NCBI GenBank assembly: GCA_018826075.1
Contig: JAHKAJ010000031.1
Span: 1-41,364, forward strand
Source: Candidatus Omnitrophota bacterium
GTDB lineage: Bacteria; Omnitrophota; Gorgyraeia; Duberdicusellales; 4484-171
Reading direction: 5' to 3'
DNA: 41,364 nucleotides
Shown here: one piece after another, positions 16,184-24,661 of the stretch
Numbering within the stretch: the stretch's first letter is position 1
Layout: every line of letters starts with the position of its first letter
Program-made: the position numbers and the translations under genes
The notes under the pieces: model-generated
The model's input: only the letters and a program-made list of their open reading frames with translations
The model's database searches: none
What the model was told of the DNA's origin: nothing

Positions 16184-16967
16184 ACGAATAGTTCCTTCAG
16201 TTATCTTAAGTTTGTTGACTATTTTTTGCCTGATTTACTATCCTCTTTGCGGGGTGTTCGTTACCCTACTGATCGTTATCGGGCTTTATGAATTTTTCTA
16301 TATGGTTGAAAAGAAGGGAGTCAAGTTATTTAAGCCTTTGGGGCTTTTTATCGGAGGTTTGATACCGTTAACTATTTATTTTGGTTTTTCGGCCGGCCAA
16401 GGCTGGCAGTTTCTTTTTGCGGTCATAGCGCTTTTTATTCTTTTTCTGCTGGAGCTTACTAAAAAAGACACTCATCAATCAGTACTTTCGATATCAGCGA
16501 CCGTTTTTGGAGTCATTTATATTTCCTGGTGTTTTTCGTTTTTGATCCGGGTACGCCAGCTTCCCGAAGGGGCTATGCTTACCGGTTTTTTGATTTTGGT
16601 GACTAAATCTTCTGATATCGGGGCCTATCTTTGGGGTAAAAATTTCGGAAAGACTCTTTTGATCAGAAGGATCAGCCCTAAAAAATCCCTAGAGGGAGCA
16701 GTGGGCGGTTTTTTTACCAGCTTAGGCGCCGGGCTGATATTTTCTCTATTTATCGGAAGTATTGATTTTTTAGAAAAGTTTTTTTTGATCATTATTTTGG
16801 CTATTGTGGCTCAGTTAGGAGACCTTTTTGAATCTTTGATCAAGAGAGATTGTCAGGTAAAAGATTCAGGGAAAATCCTTCCCGGAATGGGGGGAGTTTT
16901 AGATGTGATGGATAGTTTAATTTTTACTGCCCCTACATTTTACCTGTATCTTACGATGATGCGTTAA
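16176..16967 (+). CDS. cdsA: phosphatidate cytidylyltransferase
   Basis: An integral membrane enzyme that makes CDP-diacylglycerol for phospholipid synthesis. Several hydrophobic segments are visible, followed by the family signature region SPKKSLEGAVGGF and the C-terminal block LGDLFESLIKRDCQVKDSGKILPGMGGVLDVMDSL. I favour ATG 16176 (MNKRIVPSVIL, 263 residues), with GGA seven bases upstream; ATG 16164 and GTG 16137 are in-frame alternatives, all lying within uppS. Overlap with uppS suggests coupled translation. Confidence 0.93.
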   Translation: MNKRIVPSVILSLLTIFCLIYYPLCGVFVTLLIVIGLYEFFYMVEKKGVKLFKPLGLFIGGLIPLTIYFGFSAGQGWQFLFAVIALFILFLLELTKKDTHQSVLSISATVFGVIYISWCFSFLIRVRQLPEGAMLTGFLILVTKSSDIGAYLWGKNFGKTLLIRRISPKKSLEGAVGGFFTSLGAGLIFSLFIGSIDFLEKFFLIIILAIVAQLGDLFESLIKRDCQVKDSGKILPGMGGVLDVMDSLIFTAPTFYLYLTMMR

Positions 16968-16973
16968 GTTTTT

Positions 16974-18128
16974 ATGAAGAAAGTACTGATATTCGGTTCA
17001 ACCGGCTCAATCGGCAGGAATGCCTTAAAGGTAATCGGCAAAGCCAAAGGCCAATTCAAGGTTATCGGCCTTTCGGCAAACCGGGATATCGACACTCTCA
17101 ATCGGCAAATAGCTGAATTCCGTCCCTCTTTTGTTTGCCTAAATGACCGCAGCCAGGCCGAAAAATTGAAATCAAGACTTCCCAAGGGTTTGGAAGTCTT
17201 TAGCGGCGAATCCGGCCTTTTAGAGTTTGCCAGCTTGGAGTCAGATATCTCGTTAATGGCGATTTCAGGGATTTCTTGCCTCAGGCCGCTGCTTAAGAAT
17301 ATAAAACACACTAAACGGATCGCTCTGGCCAATAAAGAATCTTTAGTTACTGCCGGGTCTTTGGTATTCGAAGAAGCCAAAAAACAGAAGACTGAGATTT
17401 TACCGGTAGATAGCGAGATCAATGCCTTATTTCAGCTTTTTGAAACTAATAAATCTTTGACTAATGGCAATCTTAACAGGGTGTATCTTACGGCTTCGGG
17501 AGGAGCTCTGGCCGGCTGCAAACATAAGGATTTGTCTAAGGTTACTGTCGGTCGGGTCTTGGCTCATCCCACCTGGAAGATGGGTCCGCGGATAACCGTA
17601 GACAGTGCTACTTTAGTAAATAAAGGTTTTGAAGTTATTGAAACTCATTTTTTCTTTAATCTGGCTTATGAAAAAATCGATATCCTTATCCATCGCGAAT
17701 CGATGATCCATGCTTTGATCGAAGAAACCGATGGGACTCTTTTTGCCTGTCTTTATCCGCCGGATATGAAGACGCCGATCTCCTTTGCTTTGCATTATCC
17801 CGACCGTAAGAAAGGAAATTGCAAAGTTAATTTTAAAAACAGTTTTTCCTGTAATTTCCGGCCGATTCGCTATTCGGATTATCCTTTGCTTAAGGTAACT
17901 TTGGATGCAGCAAAAAGAAACGATAATTCTTTAGTTATCCTTAATGCCTGTGACGAGGTGGCGATTTCTAATTTTCTAAAAGGGAAAATAAAATTTACCG
18001 ACATTGGTAAAGTGATTACCAAAGTTTTGGAAAAATACCCGGCTCATCAGATCAAAAATATCAATGATGTCCTAGGTTGGGACAACTGGGCCAGGATCAA
18101 GGCTGAAGAATTAATCGATAAACTATGA
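16974..18128 (+). CDS. dxr: 1-deoxy-D-xylulose-5-phosphate reductoisomerase
   Basis: It makes methylerythritol 4-phosphate in the MEP isoprenoid pathway. The NADPH loop FGSTGSIG is at 7-14, LANKESLVTAG at 118-128, the metal site PVDSEINALFQ at 144-154 (D146, E148), and the substrate loop HPTWKMGPRITVDSATLVNKGFEVIE at 198-223. Length 384 is normal. The stop overlaps the rseP start. With ispG three kb further on, two MEP steps are in this operon. Confidence 0.97.
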   Translation: MKKVLIFGSTGSIGRNALKVIGKAKGQFKVIGLSANRDIDTLNRQIAEFRPSFVCLNDRSQAEKLKSRLPKGLEVFSGESGLLEFASLESDISLMAISGISCLRPLLKNIKHTKRIALANKESLVTAGSLVFEEAKKQKTEILPVDSEINALFQLFETNKSLTNGNLNRVYLTASGGALAGCKHKDLSKVTVGRVLAHPTWKMGPRITVDSATLVNKGFEVIETHFFFNLAYEKIDILIHRESMIHALIEETDGTLFACLYPPDMKTPISFALHYPDRKKGNCKVNFKNSFSCNFRPIRYSDYPLLKVTLDAAKRNDNSLVILNACDEVAISNFLKGKIKFTDIGKVITKVLEKYPAHQIKNINDVLGWDNWARIKAEELIDKL

Positions 18129-19504
18129 GTTTTATATTGACCTTGGTTATTTTCGGGATTTTAATCGTAGTCCATGAATTCGGGCATTTCCTGGCTGCTC
18201 GCCGCTGGGGTATCCGGGTTGAGAAATTTGCTATTGGTTTTGGCCCGCCGTTAGTCAAAATCCGGGGCAAAGAAACTGATTTTTTAATCTGTGTTTTTCC
18301 TTTAGGCGGCTATGTAAAGTTGGCCGGGGATAACCGCCAGGAGTATAAAGGCCAGAGTGATGAATTTTTAGCTAAGCCGCCGGGTGTGCGGGCGGGAGTT
18401 GTTTTTGCCGGGGTGTTTTTTAATTATTTATTTGCTTTATTTTTATTTTGGTTGATAGCTTTGACTGGATTTCCCTATCAGGACACAGTCATTGGCGGAG
18501 TCTGGGAAGGATATCCTGCTGAAACTTCAGGTTTAAAAGAAGGCGATCAGGTCGTATCGGTTAATGGCCGAGATATTCTGGGATGGAGGGAAATGCAAAA
18601 GCATATCCAAAATTCAGAGCAAGAAGTTTCCTTGGGGATCCAGAGAGATGGCCGTCTGATCAGGCTGACTGTTCCTTTAAAAAAAGAAGAAGTTGTCGAT
18701 AATTTCGGCCGGACAGCAGTTATGTCGGTATCTGGTATCTATCCTTACCAAAATACTCAAGTGGGAAACCTCTTTGAAGGGTATCCGGCTAAAGCTGCTG
18801 GTTTAGAACAGGGTGATCTGATTTTAGCCGTAGATAACGTCCCGGTCAGCAGCTGGAAAGCGATGGCTGAAATTATCCATGAAGCTAAAGGCAAAGTTTT
18901 GTTAAAGATTAAACGTAAAGAGCAGATTTTTTCGCTAGTTGTACCGGTTAAGAAAGAGTCAGCGGCTGACCTTGATGGTGAAAAGAAGGTTTTTTCCTTG
19001 ATCGGTATCGGGCCTCATACCGAGGTCAAATTCCAACGCTACCCGTTTTTTAAGGCTTTGGTTAAGGGTGTTGAAAGTTTACTGGGTTTGACTTCCGATG
19101 TTTTTGTCGGTTTTTCCAGTATCATTACCGGAAAAATATCTTTCAAGGAAGGGGCTGCCGGCCCGATCGGCATTTTTTATATTACTTCGCAATACGTAAA
19201 AATCGGCATTATCGCGGTATTGCAGTTAATGGCTGCTTTAAACGTCAGTTTGGCAATAATCAACCTGTTTCCGATCCCGGTTCTTGACGGAGGGCATCTT
19301 TTATTCTTGTTGATTGAAAAAATACGCAAAAAAACTTTGAGTGAAAAAACCGAGGAGTTCGTGACCCGCCTGGGCTTAGGCTTGATCGGCATATTAGTGA
19401 TATTTGTTTTTTATAATGATACGATCAAATACGGCCCGGAAATGCTGAATAAATTACTGGGAAAAAACAAAAGCCAAGTCAGCGGGATTCAAGAGTCTAA
19501 ATAA
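18125..19504 (+). CDS. rseP: RIP metalloprotease (site-2 protease, RseP family)
   Basis: An intramembrane zinc protease of regulated proteolysis. The zinc site HEFGH is at residues 17-21; the second metal-binding part NLFPIPVLDGGHLLF lies near the C-terminus. Between them are two PDZ domains (about 125-205 and 215-290), each with a GYPA(E/K) motif, and the central segment GAAGPIGIFYITSQYV. At 459 residues it matches two-PDZ RseP rather than the one-PDZ type. It probably cleaves an anti-sigma factor or signal-peptide remnants; no anti-sigma gene is in the window. Confidence 0.95.
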   Translation: MSFILTLVIFGILIVVHEFGHFLAARRWGIRVEKFAIGFGPPLVKIRGKETDFLICVFPLGGYVKLAGDNRQEYKGQSDEFLAKPPGVRAGVVFAGVFFNYLFALFLFWLIALTGFPYQDTVIGGVWEGYPAETSGLKEGDQVVSVNGRDILGWREMQKHIQNSEQEVSLGIQRDGRLIRLTVPLKKEEVVDNFGRTAVMSVSGIYPYQNTQVGNLFEGYPAKAAGLEQGDLILAVDNVPVSSWKAMAEIIHEAKGKVLLKIKRKEQIFSLVVPVKKESAADLDGEKKVFSLIGIGPHTEVKFQRYPFFKALVKGVESLLGLTSDVFVGFSSIITGKISFKEGAAGPIGIFYITSQYVKIGIIAVLQLMAALNVSLAIINLFPIPVLDGGHLLFLLIEKIRKKTLSEKTEEFVTRLGLGLIGILVIFVFYNDTIKYGPEMLNKLLGKNKSQVSGIQESK

Positions 19505-19511
19505 TCAAACT

Positions 19512-20567
19512 ATGAACAGGGCTAAAACCAGAGTGGTAAGAATAGGAAAGTTGAAACTGGGTGGAGGTAATCCGGTAAGGATAAAAGCTATGCTGAAAAC
19601 TCCTACCCGGGAAGTCAAAAAATTAATCAAAGAAGCTTGTCAGCTTAAACAAGAGGGTGCTGAAGCGATCCGTCTGGCAGTGCGAGAAGAAAAAGATGCC
19701 CGTATCCTTTCATTATTAAAGAAGGAAGTCGACCTTCCTTTTGTGGCTGATGTACACTTTCATTACCAATGCGCTCTCTTAGCGATTGAGCAGGGTTTTG
19801 ATGCGATAAGGCTTAATCCCTTAAATATTTATAAGAAAAATCAGGTAAAGGAAGTGGCTAGGAAAGCCAAAGCTTACGGTATCTCTATGCGGGTAGGGGT
19901 TAATTCCGGAGGGTTTAAGAGAAAATTTAACAATCCGCTGGCCCAAGCTAAGGCAATGGTTTCAGCTTGTGCCGGCTATCTTAAGGTATTGGAGGCGGTT
20001 GAGTTTTTTGATATAATGGTGTCCTTGAAAGGCTCGGATGTAATGTCGACCATTTGGGCTAACCGGCTTTTTGCTCAAAAGTTCAATTACCCTTTGCATT
20101 TGGGGGTTACTGCTAGCGGGCCATTCCTGGAGGGAACGGTAAAATCTTCAATTGGCCTGGGTTCTTTACTCCAAGAGGGTATCGGCGATATCATCAGAGT
20201 GTCGTTAACCGCTGCTTCTTTTTGGGAAATACGCCTGGCTAAAGAAATCCTTCAGGCGCTTGGTCTCAGGGCTTTCGGTCCTCAGATTATTTCATGCCCC
20301 ACATGCTCGCGCTGTGAGGTTAATCTAATAGATATAGTTGATAAATTCAAAAAAGAACTTCAAAATTCTAACGTTAAGCAGCCCTTGACTATTGCTTTGA
20401 TGGGTTGTGTGGTCAATGGTCCGGGGGAAGCTTCCCAGGCTGATATCGGGGCCGCTTTTGGTAAAACTAGAGCGGCAATTTTTAAGGATGGTAAAATTTT
20501 AAAACAGACCAGTCAGAACAAAGTGATCGAAGAGCTTTTAAAGGGGGTAAAACATGGATTTAAATAA
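19512..20567 (+). CDS. ispG: 4-hydroxy-3-methylbut-2-enyl diphosphate synthase
   Basis: An iron-sulphur enzyme of the MEP pathway that makes HMBPP. The [4Fe-4S] ligands are C262 and C265 (SCPTCSRC), C299 (GCVVNGPGE) and probably E306. VADVHFHYQCALLAIEQGFDAIRLNP is the substrate-binding barrel block. Length 351 is typical. The N-terminal block is slightly unusual: the common VQSM stretch reads IKAM here. The end overlaps the next gene by 14 bp. Confidence 0.95.
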   Translation: MNRAKTRVVRIGKLKLGGGNPVRIKAMLKTPTREVKKLIKEACQLKQEGAEAIRLAVREEKDARILSLLKKEVDLPFVADVHFHYQCALLAIEQGFDAIRLNPLNIYKKNQVKEVARKAKAYGISMRVGVNSGGFKRKFNNPLAQAKAMVSACAGYLKVLEAVEFFDIMVSLKGSDVMSTIWANRLFAQKFNYPLHLGVTASGPFLEGTVKSSIGLGSLLQEGIGDIIRVSLTAASFWEIRLAKEILQALGLRAFGPQIISCPTCSRCEVNLIDIVDKFKKELQNSNVKQPLTIALMGCVVNGPGEASQADIGAAFGKTRAAIFKDGKILKQTSQNKVIEELLKGVKHGFK

Positions 20568-21807
20568 GATCAAGAGCGAAATCCGGAAAGAAATAAGCCT
20601 CTGGATAGGCGACAAACAAAAACTTAGCGAGGATTTTATCCGTGAAAGAGCCCAGCTTTTTTTTAAACATAAGGCTGAGACTGGGCAGTATCTTGATTTA
20701 AAAGATGCCGATAAAGAAAAATTGATCAAATCTCTTTGCGCCGACTATACCGGCCTGGGGCCGATACAGAAGCTGATGGAAGATGAGGATATAACTGAGA
20801 TCATGATCAACGGTCCGCAGGTAGTCTATATTGAAAAGAACGGCAAGAAAAGTAAGACCGATGTCAAATTTGAAAGTAATGACCACTTAAGATATATCGT
20901 TGAAAAGATGATCCAGCCCACCGGTAGGAGGGTTGATGAAAGCTATCCTTACGTTGATTTTGCTTTGGAAAACGGTTCAAGGGTAAATGTGATCCTTCCG
21001 CCGCTTTCAGTGGGCGGGGCAACCGTAACCATCAGAAAATTTTTACGTTCGATAGAAGCAGTTGATGATTTGATTAAATTGGGGACTATTGATGAACGGA
21101 TGGCTGAATTTTTAGTAGCTTGCGTCAGATCCAAAGCCAATATCCTTTTTTCGGGAGCTACCGGATCAGGTAAAACTACTACTTTGGAAGTCCTTTCTTC
21201 TTATATCGACCCGGCTGAGAGGATCATTACTATTGAGGATGCTTTGGAATTGACTTTGCGCCAGGAACACGTAGTCAGGCTTCTTACCCGGGCGCCGAAC
21301 ATCGAAGGAAAAGGCGAGATAGCTATTCGGGATCTATTCTGTAATACTTTGCGTATGCGCCCGACCAGGATTATTTTAGGCGAAATAAGGGGAGAGGAAG
21401 CCATGGATTATCTGCAGGCTTTAAACAGCGGCCATAAGGGTTCTTTGGCAGTCATTCACGCCTCTAATCCGCAGGATACTTTGACTCGTCTTGAGACCAC
21501 GGCTCTTTACGCTTCGCTTAACCTTCCTACCTGGGCGATCAGAGAACAGATTGCTTATGGTTTGGATTTAATCGTTCAACATGAACAGTTAATGGATGGT
21601 TCGAGAAAAATAACCTATTTGACCGAAGTTCAAAACTTAAACGAAAACCAGGTGGTCTTGCAGGATATTTTTCGTTATCAGATAGAAGGAGTAAGTGAAG
21701 ATTTTATCGTTCAGGGAAAATTTAAAGCCTACGGGAAGCCAAAATTCATGCATTTGTTTAAAAGAAAAGGCATCAAAATAAACGAGAAAATTTTTAATCC
21801 CGATTAA
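20554..21807 (+). CDS. CpaF/TadA-type secretion ATPase
   Basis: A hexameric ATPase of the type II/IV secretion superfamily, like CpaF/TadA that powers Tad pili. Domains: an N-terminal helical part (1-110), the LIMINGPQVVYIE-like NTD, then the ATPase with Walker A GATGSGKT at 201-208, ITIEDALEL (Asp box), Walker B RIILGEIRGEEA at 272-282 and GHKGSLAVIHA (His box). Length 417 is normal for CpaF. No other Tad/Flp gene is near, and its position between ispG and proS breaks an otherwise conserved gene order. It overlaps ispG, so it is expressed with the housekeeping operon. What it drives is unknown. Confidence 0.9.
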   Translation: MDLNKIKSEIRKEISLWIGDKQKLSEDFIRERAQLFFKHKAETGQYLDLKDADKEKLIKSLCADYTGLGPIQKLMEDEDITEIMINGPQVVYIEKNGKKSKTDVKFESNDHLRYIVEKMIQPTGRRVDESYPYVDFALENGSRVNVILPPLSVGGATVTIRKFLRSIEAVDDLIKLGTIDERMAEFLVACVRSKANILFSGATGSGKTTTLEVLSSYIDPAERIITIEDALELTLRQEHVVRLLTRAPNIEGKGEIAIRDLFCNTLRMRPTRIILGEIRGEEAMDYLQALNSGHKGSLAVIHASNPQDTLTRLETTALYASLNLPTWAIREQIAYGLDLIVQHEQLMDGSRKITYLTEVQNLNENQVVLQDIFRYQIEGVSEDFIVQGKFKAYGKPKFMHLFKRKGIKINEKIFNPD

Positions 21808-21818
21808 AAGGAGTAAAA

Positions 21819-21850
21819 ATTCTAATTTCGATATTCGGATTTCGGGTTTA
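21819..21850 (+). repeat. degenerate heptamer-phased repeat before proS
   Basis: TTCTAAT, TTCGATA, TTCGGAT and TTCGGGT follow at a 7-base period between the CpaF-like gene and proS. The pattern is like that in lysA (3847-3878), but more worn. Confidence 0.55.
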
Positions 21851-21861
21851 ACATAACAGAT

Positions 21862-23037
21862 ATGATGTTATTTTCAAAGAGTTTCATTTCTACTTTACGA
21901 CAGGATCCTAAGGTCGCTGAGTGTCAAAGCCACAAATTCCTGCTTAAGGGTAGTTTTTTGTTTATGGTTTCTTCAGGGATATACTCCTATCTTCCTTTGG
22001 GCTGGAAAGTATTGAACAAGATAAATGGTTTGATCCGCAAGCATATGGATTCAAGCGGAGCCCAAGAGATCTTTATGAGTGCTCTTCAGCCGATAGATAT
22101 CTGGCAGAAGACCGGGAGAGACAAAGACCTCGGGGAAGTGATGTTTACCTTTAAAGACCGCAAAGGCCGCCTGCTTTGCCTGGGGCCTACTCATGAAGAG
22201 GAGATCACCGAAATCGTAAAACGTTCGGTCTCATCTTATAAACAGCTTCCGGTTACGCTTTATCAGATCCAGACTAAATTTCGGGATGAGCCGCGGCCGC
22301 GCTTCGGGTTGATGCGGAGTTGTGAATTTATCATGAAAGACGCTTATAGTTTTGATAAAGACCAAGCCGGGCTTGACCAGAACTATCAAAAGATGCTATC
22401 AGCTTATAAGAACATATTTAAAGCTTGTGGCCTTAAATTTATTGTATCTGAAGCTGATTCCGGAGCCATGGGCGGCAGTGTCTCTCATGAGTTTATGGTG
22501 CCCGGTGAAATCGGCGAAGATATCGTAGATGGCCAAAAAATGATCGAGATCGGCCATATTTTTAAACTGGGCACAAAATATTCTTTAGCTCAAGAAGCCT
22601 TTTTTCTAAACGAAAAGGGTATTCGTCAGCCCTTTGTCATGGGTTGTTATGGTATCGGGGTCAGCCGGATTCTTTCAGCAGTAGCCGAAGTCAATTCTGA
22701 CAGTAAAGGCCTTGTCTGGCCTCAATCAATAGCGCCATTTGATCTGACTTTAGTTGTTCTGGATAAGAAGCTTATTCCTGAAGCTTTAGGCCTAGCTGAG
22801 ACTATTGAGAGCGTAGGTTTGTCGGTATTAGTAGATGACCGTGATGAAGCCGCCGGAGTCAAATTTAACGATGCTTATCTTTTAGGGAATCCTTATATTG
22901 CGATAATCGGCAAGAAATATATCGAGAGCGAGACTATAGATTTAGAAGTCCGTAAAAGCGCAGATAAATCCAGCTTTAAGAAAGAAGAACTGATAAAATT
23001 TTTAAAAAGCCAAAATGGTCCAGGAAAATCAGATTAA
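21862..23037 (+). CDS. proS: prolyl-tRNA synthetase lacking the editing (INS) domain
   Basis: It charges tRNA-Pro. Class II motifs are present: motif 1 around SSGIYSYLPLGWKV (37-50), GPTHEEEITE, motif 2 TKFRDEPRPRFGLMRSCEFIMKD-type block (138-160) and motif 3 GCYGIGVSRI (261-270), followed by an anticodon-binding domain. The length is 391, against about 570 for the common bacterial form. The roughly 180-residue INS editing domain between motifs 2 and 3 is gone: GGSVSHEFMVPGE leads within a few residues into IEIGHIFKLGTKYS. Alphaproteobacterial ProRS is likewise INS-less. Two adjacent ATG codons are possible starts. It overlaps rimP. Confidence 0.95.
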   Translation: MMLFSKSFISTLRQDPKVAECQSHKFLLKGSFLFMVSSGIYSYLPLGWKVLNKINGLIRKHMDSSGAQEIFMSALQPIDIWQKTGRDKDLGEVMFTFKDRKGRLLCLGPTHEEEITEIVKRSVSSYKQLPVTLYQIQTKFRDEPRPRFGLMRSCEFIMKDAYSFDKDQAGLDQNYQKMLSAYKNIFKACGLKFIVSEADSGAMGGSVSHEFMVPGEIGEDIVDGQKMIEIGHIFKLGTKYSLAQEAFFLNEKGIRQPFVMGCYGIGVSRILSAVAEVNSDSKGLVWPQSIAPFDLTLVVLDKKLIPEALGLAETIESVGLSVLVDDRDEAAGVKFNDAYLLGNPYIAIIGKKYIESETIDLEVRKSADKSSFKKEELIKFLKSQNGPGKSD

Positions 23038-23464
23038 ACAGATTATTGAACTTTCAGTTAAGGAATGCGGCGCCCAGCTGGTTGATTTAAAAATTTCCTC
23101 AGCCGGATCTAAATTCATCCGGGGCCTGGTCGATTATCCCCAGGGCGGCATAACCTTAGGGGTTTGTAGCCGGATCAATAAAAGAATCGTTAATGATTTA
23201 ACAACTTCAGGGTTTAATGTCGAAGACTATACCGTAGAGATAAATTCTCCCGGTCTCGACCGGTTGCTAAAAGGATATCAGGATTTTTTACGAGTCAAAG
23301 GGCGTAAGGTTTTATTATGGCTCAATGAACCGCTCGAGGGTAGAACGCACCTGGAAGCCGAACTGACTGATTTAAATCCTGAAAAATTGGTTTTATTGTT
23401 TAAAGATGAAACTTTAGAGATCCCGTTTTCTAATATTAAGACAGGTAAGGAGAAAATACAATGA
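23015..23464 (+). CDS. rimP: ribosome maturation factor RimP
   Basis: It helps assemble the 30S subunit. The 149-residue protein has the two-domain RimP layout: an N-terminal part with CGAQLVDLKISS and GITLGVCSRINKRI, the signature VEINSPGLDRLLKGYQDFLR, then the C-terminal SH3-like barrel ending IPFSNIKTGKEKI. It lies in the conserved rimP-nusA-infB order, overlapping proS by 23 bp and nusA by four. Confidence 0.95.
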   Translation: MVQENQIKQIIELSVKECGAQLVDLKISSAGSKFIRGLVDYPQGGITLGVCSRINKRIVNDLTTSGFNVEDYTVEINSPGLDRLLKGYQDFLRVKGRKVLLWLNEPLEGRTHLEAELTDLNPEKLVLLFKDETLEIPFSNIKTGKEKIQ

Positions 23465-24630
23465 AGAAAGAATTTTTAACTATACTTGCTCAGCTGGAAA
23501 GAGAGAAGGGCTTGGACAAACAGGTTCTTATTGATGCGGTAAAACACGCTTTGATCGTAGCCGCTAAAAAAATCGCCAAATTGTCTGGGCCGGAGGATGC
23601 CGAACCAGAAGTGAATGTTGAGATCGATCCCTTAAAGGGAGATATCCGGGTTATTGTCGGCGGAAAAGAAGTGATGTCTAATGAATTCGGCCGGATTGCT
23701 GCTCAGACTGCCCGCCAGGTGATCATCCAAAAAATCCGTGAAGCCGAAAAAGACAATATCTATAACGATTACAAGACTAAAGAAGGCGATATCGTCGGCG
23801 GGGTAGTCTACCGGGTAGAAAAAAAAGCTATGATCCTTGACCTTATGGGTAAAGCCGAAGGGATTATCCCCAATTCGTTTCTTTCGCCGCTTGATCGGTT
23901 TAGACTGGGTGAACGGGTGAAAGCTTTTGTCTATGAGGTGAAGAAAGAAAAAGGGGTCCAGATCATTCTTTCCCGCCGGCACGAAGGGCTAGTGCGTAAA
24001 CTTTTTAATCTGGAAGTTCCCGAGATCGGTGAGGGAATAGTGGAAATAAAAGCTATCGCCCGGGAAGCCGGCGAACGGACAAAAGTAGCGGTAGTTTCTA
24101 AAGACGATAAAGTGGATTGTGTAGGAGCCTGCGTGGGTATAAGGGGTTCGAGAGTTAAGAGTATAATTGAAGAGCTGCGCGGGGAAAAAATAGATATCGT
24201 AAGATGGAGCGAGGATATAAAAGAGTTTATGAAGGCAGCTCTTTCGCCGGCGGTTATCTCGATGATCGAGCTGGATCGTACCAACCGCCGGGCCAAGATC
24301 TTAGTGGCCGCAGACCAGCTGTCGTTGGCCATCGGAAGGAAGGGGCAGAATGTCTGTCTGGCCTCAAAGCTGGTAGGCTGGGATATTGATGTCCGTTCCC
24401 GGGAGAGCATAGAAGAGAACGCAAAAGCACTGGCAAAACTTAAGAGTGTAGGTAAAAAAGTGGCGGCAGTATTAGTTGATGCCGGCTACAGTGATATAAA
24501 CTTTTTGTCCCGGGCAAACCCGGAAAAACTTTCAGAGCTGCAAGGTATTGGCAAAAAGAAAGCGGCCAGCATAATCGAGGAAGCCAAGAATTTTAAGCCG
24601 GAGCCTAAACAGCCCAAGGAAAAGAAATAA
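23461..24630 (+). CDS. nusA: transcription termination/antitermination factor NusA
   Basis: It binds RNA polymerase and controls pausing, termination and antitermination. Domains in order: the N-terminal polymerase-binding domain (1-100), S1 (about 103-170; GDIVGGVVYRVEKKAMILDL), KH1 and KH2 (about 175-320; VGACVGIRGSRVKSIIEEL, LSLAIGRKGQNVCLASKL), then a helix-hairpin-helix tail (about 325-380; LQGIGKKKAASIIEEA). At 389 residues it lacks the acidic AR repeats of the E. coli protein. The stop is followed by infB after 31 bp. Confidence 0.97.
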   Translation: MKKEFLTILAQLEREKGLDKQVLIDAVKHALIVAAKKIAKLSGPEDAEPEVNVEIDPLKGDIRVIVGGKEVMSNEFGRIAAQTARQVIIQKIREAEKDNIYNDYKTKEGDIVGGVVYRVEKKAMILDLMGKAEGIIPNSFLSPLDRFRLGERVKAFVYEVKKEKGVQIILSRRHEGLVRKLFNLEVPEIGEGIVEIKAIAREAGERTKVAVVSKDDKVDCVGACVGIRGSRVKSIIEELRGEKIDIVRWSEDIKEFMKAALSPAVISMIELDRTNRRAKILVAADQLSLAIGRKGQNVCLASKLVGWDIDVRSRESIEENAKALAKLKSVGKKVAAVLVDAGYSDINFLSRANPEKLSELQGIGKKKAASIIEEAKNFKPEPKQPKEKK

Positions 24631-24661
24631 ATTTACTATTAAGCAGAGGAGAAGATCTTAA

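Noticed and set aside
23931..24410. Long reverse-strand frame over nusA
   Set aside because: It lies wholly within the S1/KH domains of a clear NusA, is Ser-rich low complexity, and no family fits.
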